Positions 7,147 to 8,784 of a stretch of DNA of 8,784 nucleotides are shown one piece after another. The notes beneath the pieces are model-generated. The model worked only from the letters and a program-made list of their open reading frames with translations, ran no database searches and was not told the origin of the DNA. The translations under genes and the position numbers were made by a program. The stretch comes from Lachnospiraceae bacterium. Lineage in GTDB: Bacteria; Bacillota; Clostridia; Lachnospirales; Lachnospiraceae. Positions within the stretch are counted from its first letter, which is position 1, and every line of letters starts with the position of its first letter. Location of the stretch: the NCBI GenBank assembly GCA_900759225.1, contig CAAEUM010000277.1, positions 1-8,784 of the forward strand. The letters run 5' to 3'.

Positions 7147-8475
7147 TTATTTTTTGCTCCCCTTTTCGTGCTTTTCATTATACTTGGCAACCATATTCGC
7201 CTTAGCAGCGAGGCTTCCAGGTTTTGCATTTTCATTATAATAACGGTTCGATTCCTCAACAATAGCCTTTGTCTTTGCAATCTTAGCCATTCTTGCGCTT
7301 TCTTCCCTGGCTTCCTTCTCCTCGATCTGCTTTAACATCTCATCTACATTTCCTACCTTTGTAGGAGGAAGCCCCTTCTTTGCCCGCTTCTTATTCAGCT
7401 TTTCTACGTTCTGCTGAACCAGGTCATCAATATCAACCTTCTTTAAATAAGAGTTGATGCCTGCCTGCTGGATAATCGTAAACACACTCTGTGCTACCCA
7501 GTAAAGGCCGATACCAGTTGCAAAAGTAAAACAGAAAAATACAGACATTAAAGGCATGGTGATGTTCATTGTCTTCATCATGCTTGCTGTAGGATTTTCT
7601 TCATCATTCTGAGCCGGTGCTGACTGACCTGCAGTCATAAGCTTTGTACTGTACCACTGGGTAAGACCTGCCAGGATCGGGATTGACAAAGCTGCAATCG
7701 CCATCATAAGCGTTGTTCCGTTTGCCTTGTCAAAATAATTTCCAATTATCTGCATTGGAGTGTATGCGATATTCATACCAAAGAAAGTCTGCATATTCTC
7801 AATGGCATCAATCACACGTACACCTGCCTCTGTTACTGCCTGTCCCACTGCGGGGAATGCATCTGCAAATGTCTCCCACTGCTGGGTTGTAAATGTATAT
7901 AATAAATCAATTACCTTATCGGCATTGGAATAATCAAATCTCTCACCCACCATTTTGTGAGCTTCTGCCAGCTGTGTAAATACCTCCGTATTCTGAAAAC
8001 CACTTGGAAGCTGGCTTATAATTGTTTCATAATAGCCCCTTACAGACTGAACGTAAGCAGGAATATTATAAATCACACGATACAACGCGAAAATAATAGG
8101 CATCTGGATCAAAAGCGGAAGACATCCGCCAGTCATGGATGTTCCATACTTTTCATATACAGCCTTGATTTCCGTCTGCATCATCATAGCAGCCTTCTGG
8201 TCATTTTCACGGCCTTTATACTTTTTCTGGATTGCAGCAATCTCAGGCTGCATAACTGCCATCAGCTTTGAAGATTTCTGCTGCTTGATCGTAAGGGGCA
8301 TCATAAGCAGCTTTGTAACAAGTGTAAAAAGAATAATACATAAGCCGATATTCACAATCCCAAAGGTACTGGTAAAACGGAACAACAGATCCATAATCCA
8401 GCCCAGAATATCAGCAATGGGCCCAAGGACCCCTCCGGTCTTTGTCAATACTACTGCGCCAACTAAACCATTCAA
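7147..8475 (-). CDS. yidC: Membrane protein insertase YidC/Oxa1
   Basis: YidC inserts and folds proteins in the cytoplasmic membrane, alone or with SecYEG. There are five core hydrophobic segments, at about residues 39-60, 116-136, 254-275, 306-320 and 322-338. A charged cytoplasmic hairpin lies at 62-114. The family stretches GGCLPLLIQMPIIFALYR (116-133) and GLYW (323-326) are present. The C-terminal 100 residues are basic and Lys/Glu-rich, as in forms that contact the ribosome. No lipobox is seen, unlike B. subtilis SpoIIIJ. The extracytoplasmic loop at about 140-253 is much longer than in SpoIIIJ. Lys55 occupies the place of the groove arginine (E. coli Arg366). The start codon is TTG, supported by a perfect AGGAGG 7 nt upstream; the ATG further upstream in this frame runs straight into TAG. 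It lies 38 nt after yidD and 14 nt before jag. Confidence 0.97.
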   Translation of the reverse strand: MNGLVGAVVLTKTGGVLGPIADILGWIMDLLFRFTSTFGIVNIGLCIILFTLVTKLLMMPLTIKQQKSSKLMAVMQPEIAAIQKKYKGRENDQKAAMMMQTEIKAVYEKYGTSMTGGCLPLLIQMPIIFALYRVIYNIPAYVQSVRGYYETIISQLPSGFQNTEVFTQLAEAHKMVGERFDYSNADKVIDLLYTFTTQQWETFADAFPAVGQAVTEAGVRVIDAIENMQTFFGMNIAYTPMQIIGNYFDKANGTTLMMAIAALSIPILAGLTQWYSTKLMTAGQSAPAQNDEENPTASMMKTMNITMPLMSVFFCFTFATGIGLYWVAQSVFTIIQQAGINSYLKKVDIDDLVQQNVEKLNKKRAKKGLPPTKVGNVDEMLKQIEEKEAREESARMAKIAKTKAIVEESNRYYNENAKPGSLAAKANMVAKYNEKHEKGSKK

Positions 8476-8482
8476 AATGCTA

Positions 8483-8488
8483 CCTCCT
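8483..8488 (-). promoter_or_regulatory. Strong ribosome binding site fixing the TTG start of yidC
   Basis: AGGAGG on the minus strand is followed by a 7-nt spacer and then TTG at 8475-8473. The perfect site compensates for the weak initiation codon and decides the start, because no in-frame ATG is suitably placed. Confidence 0.85.
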
Positions 8489-8491
8489 CAT

Positions 8492-8507
8492 GGACAGCTA
8501 TCTGTCC
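8492..8507 (-). promoter_or_regulatory. Hairpin 3 nt upstream of the yidC ribosome site
   Basis: The transcript reads GGACAG, AUAG, CUGUCC: a perfect 6-bp GC-containing stem with a 4-nt loop. It lies between the yidD stop and the yidC ribosome site. There is no U-run after it, so it is not an intrinsic terminator. It could hold the ribosome site open, act as a processing or stability element, or tune the yidD-to-yidC ratio. The stem is seen; the role is inferred. Confidence 0.5.
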
Positions 8508-8513
8508 TTAATC

Positions 8514-8726
8514 TTACGGAACTGGATCATAACCACCCTCTGCAAAGGGATGACATCTTAAAATCCGCTTGCAGGCCAACCATGTACCCTTTACTGCCCC
8601 ATATTTCTTCAGCGCTTCAATGGCATACTGGGAGCAGGTAGGTGTATAAATACAGTGAGTTTTTACTTTAAGGGGTGACAGGTATTTCTGATATCCCCTT
8701 ACCAACAAAATAAGGATTTTTGTCAT
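8514..8726 (-). CDS. yidD: Membrane protein insertion efficiency factor YidD
   Basis: YidD is a small membrane-associated protein thought to help YidC insert nascent membrane proteins. This copy has 70 residues, the normal size. The family core is complete: YQKYLSPLK near the N terminus, then [30 protein letters not shown] and the terminal GGYDPVP. The conserved cysteines of the family are present. The N-terminal hydrophobic stretch (ILILLV) is short and fits an amphipathic membrane-surface helix. I chose the ATG at 8726, 7 nt after the rnpA stop. A GTG at 8732 would add two residues and nearly abut rnpA. Neither start has a strong ribosome site, so translation is probably coupled to rnpA. 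Confidence 0.94.
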   Translation of the reverse strand: MTKILILLVRGYQKYLSPLKVKTHCIYTPTCSQYAIEALKKYGAVKGTWLACKRILRCHPFAEGGYDPVP

Positions 8727-8733
8727 AATCACT

Positions 8734-8784
8734 TCACTTCGATTCTTTTAAAATGTGATGCAGTCCGCACAGGTGCATATAAGC
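8734..8784 (-). CDS. rnpA: Ribonuclease P protein component RnpA, C-terminal end only
   Basis: The last 16 codons of an upstream gene run in from the right edge, reading [16 protein letters not shown] before TGA. This matches the C-terminal helix typical of clostridial RnpA (LCGLHHIL). The gene order rnpA-yidD-yidC-jag is the standard one. RnpA is the protein subunit of RNase P and helps the catalytic RNA cut 5' leaders from pre-tRNAs. The gene is partial only because the window ends; the start and the RNA-binding RNR motif are outside. Confidence 0.85.
   Translation of the reverse strand, partial: AYMHLCGLHHILKESK

Noticed and set aside
8135..8641. 168-codon plus-strand ORF and similar antisense frames across yidC, jag, mnmE and mnmG
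   Set aside because: They lie opposite strongly conserved genes, show no family motifs or ribosome sites, and are shadows of the coding strand.

Overview
The window looks like a chromosomal segment from a clostridial Firmicute, most likely Lachnospiraceae. This is inferred from the gene order, the protein sequences (for example the YidC, Jag and RnpA ends) and the moderate base composition; no species can be named from the sequence alone.

From about 2137 to the right edge, everything lies on the minus strand. It is the classical origin-proximal block, read right to left: the 3' end of rnpA (RNase P protein), yidD, yidC, jag (khpB), mnmE, mnmG and rsmG. Gaps are 7 to 40 nt except for 163 nt between jag and mnmE, so this is very probably one operon. 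Its promoter, and presumably rpmH, dnaA and oriC, lie beyond the right edge. The genes serve protein and RNA maturation: RNase P trims tRNA 5' ends, YidD and YidC help insert membrane proteins, Jag is a KH/R3H RNA-binding protein commonly encoded next to YidC, MnmE and MnmG together modify the wobble uridine of tRNAs, and RsmG methylates 16S rRNA.

The left quarter (1-2126) is accessory. A 248-nt AT-rich leader holds a 17-bp palindrome, a perfect tandem 11-bp repeat and a plausible sigma-A promoter. It precedes one plus-strand gene, a PrpR_N-PAS-AAA-Fis type regulator that converges on rsmG with 10 bp between the stop codons. This gene is the most unusual item. It has the layout of a sigma-54 activator, but the AAA+ module has lost the GAFTGA segment, the Walker B acidic pair, sensor I, an arginine-finger position and the sensor II arginine, while Walker A is kept. 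It reads as a sigma-54-independent regulator built on a pseudo-ATPase. Its targets are not in the window.

No tRNA, rRNA, CRISPR array, insertion sequence or convincing intrinsic terminator was seen.
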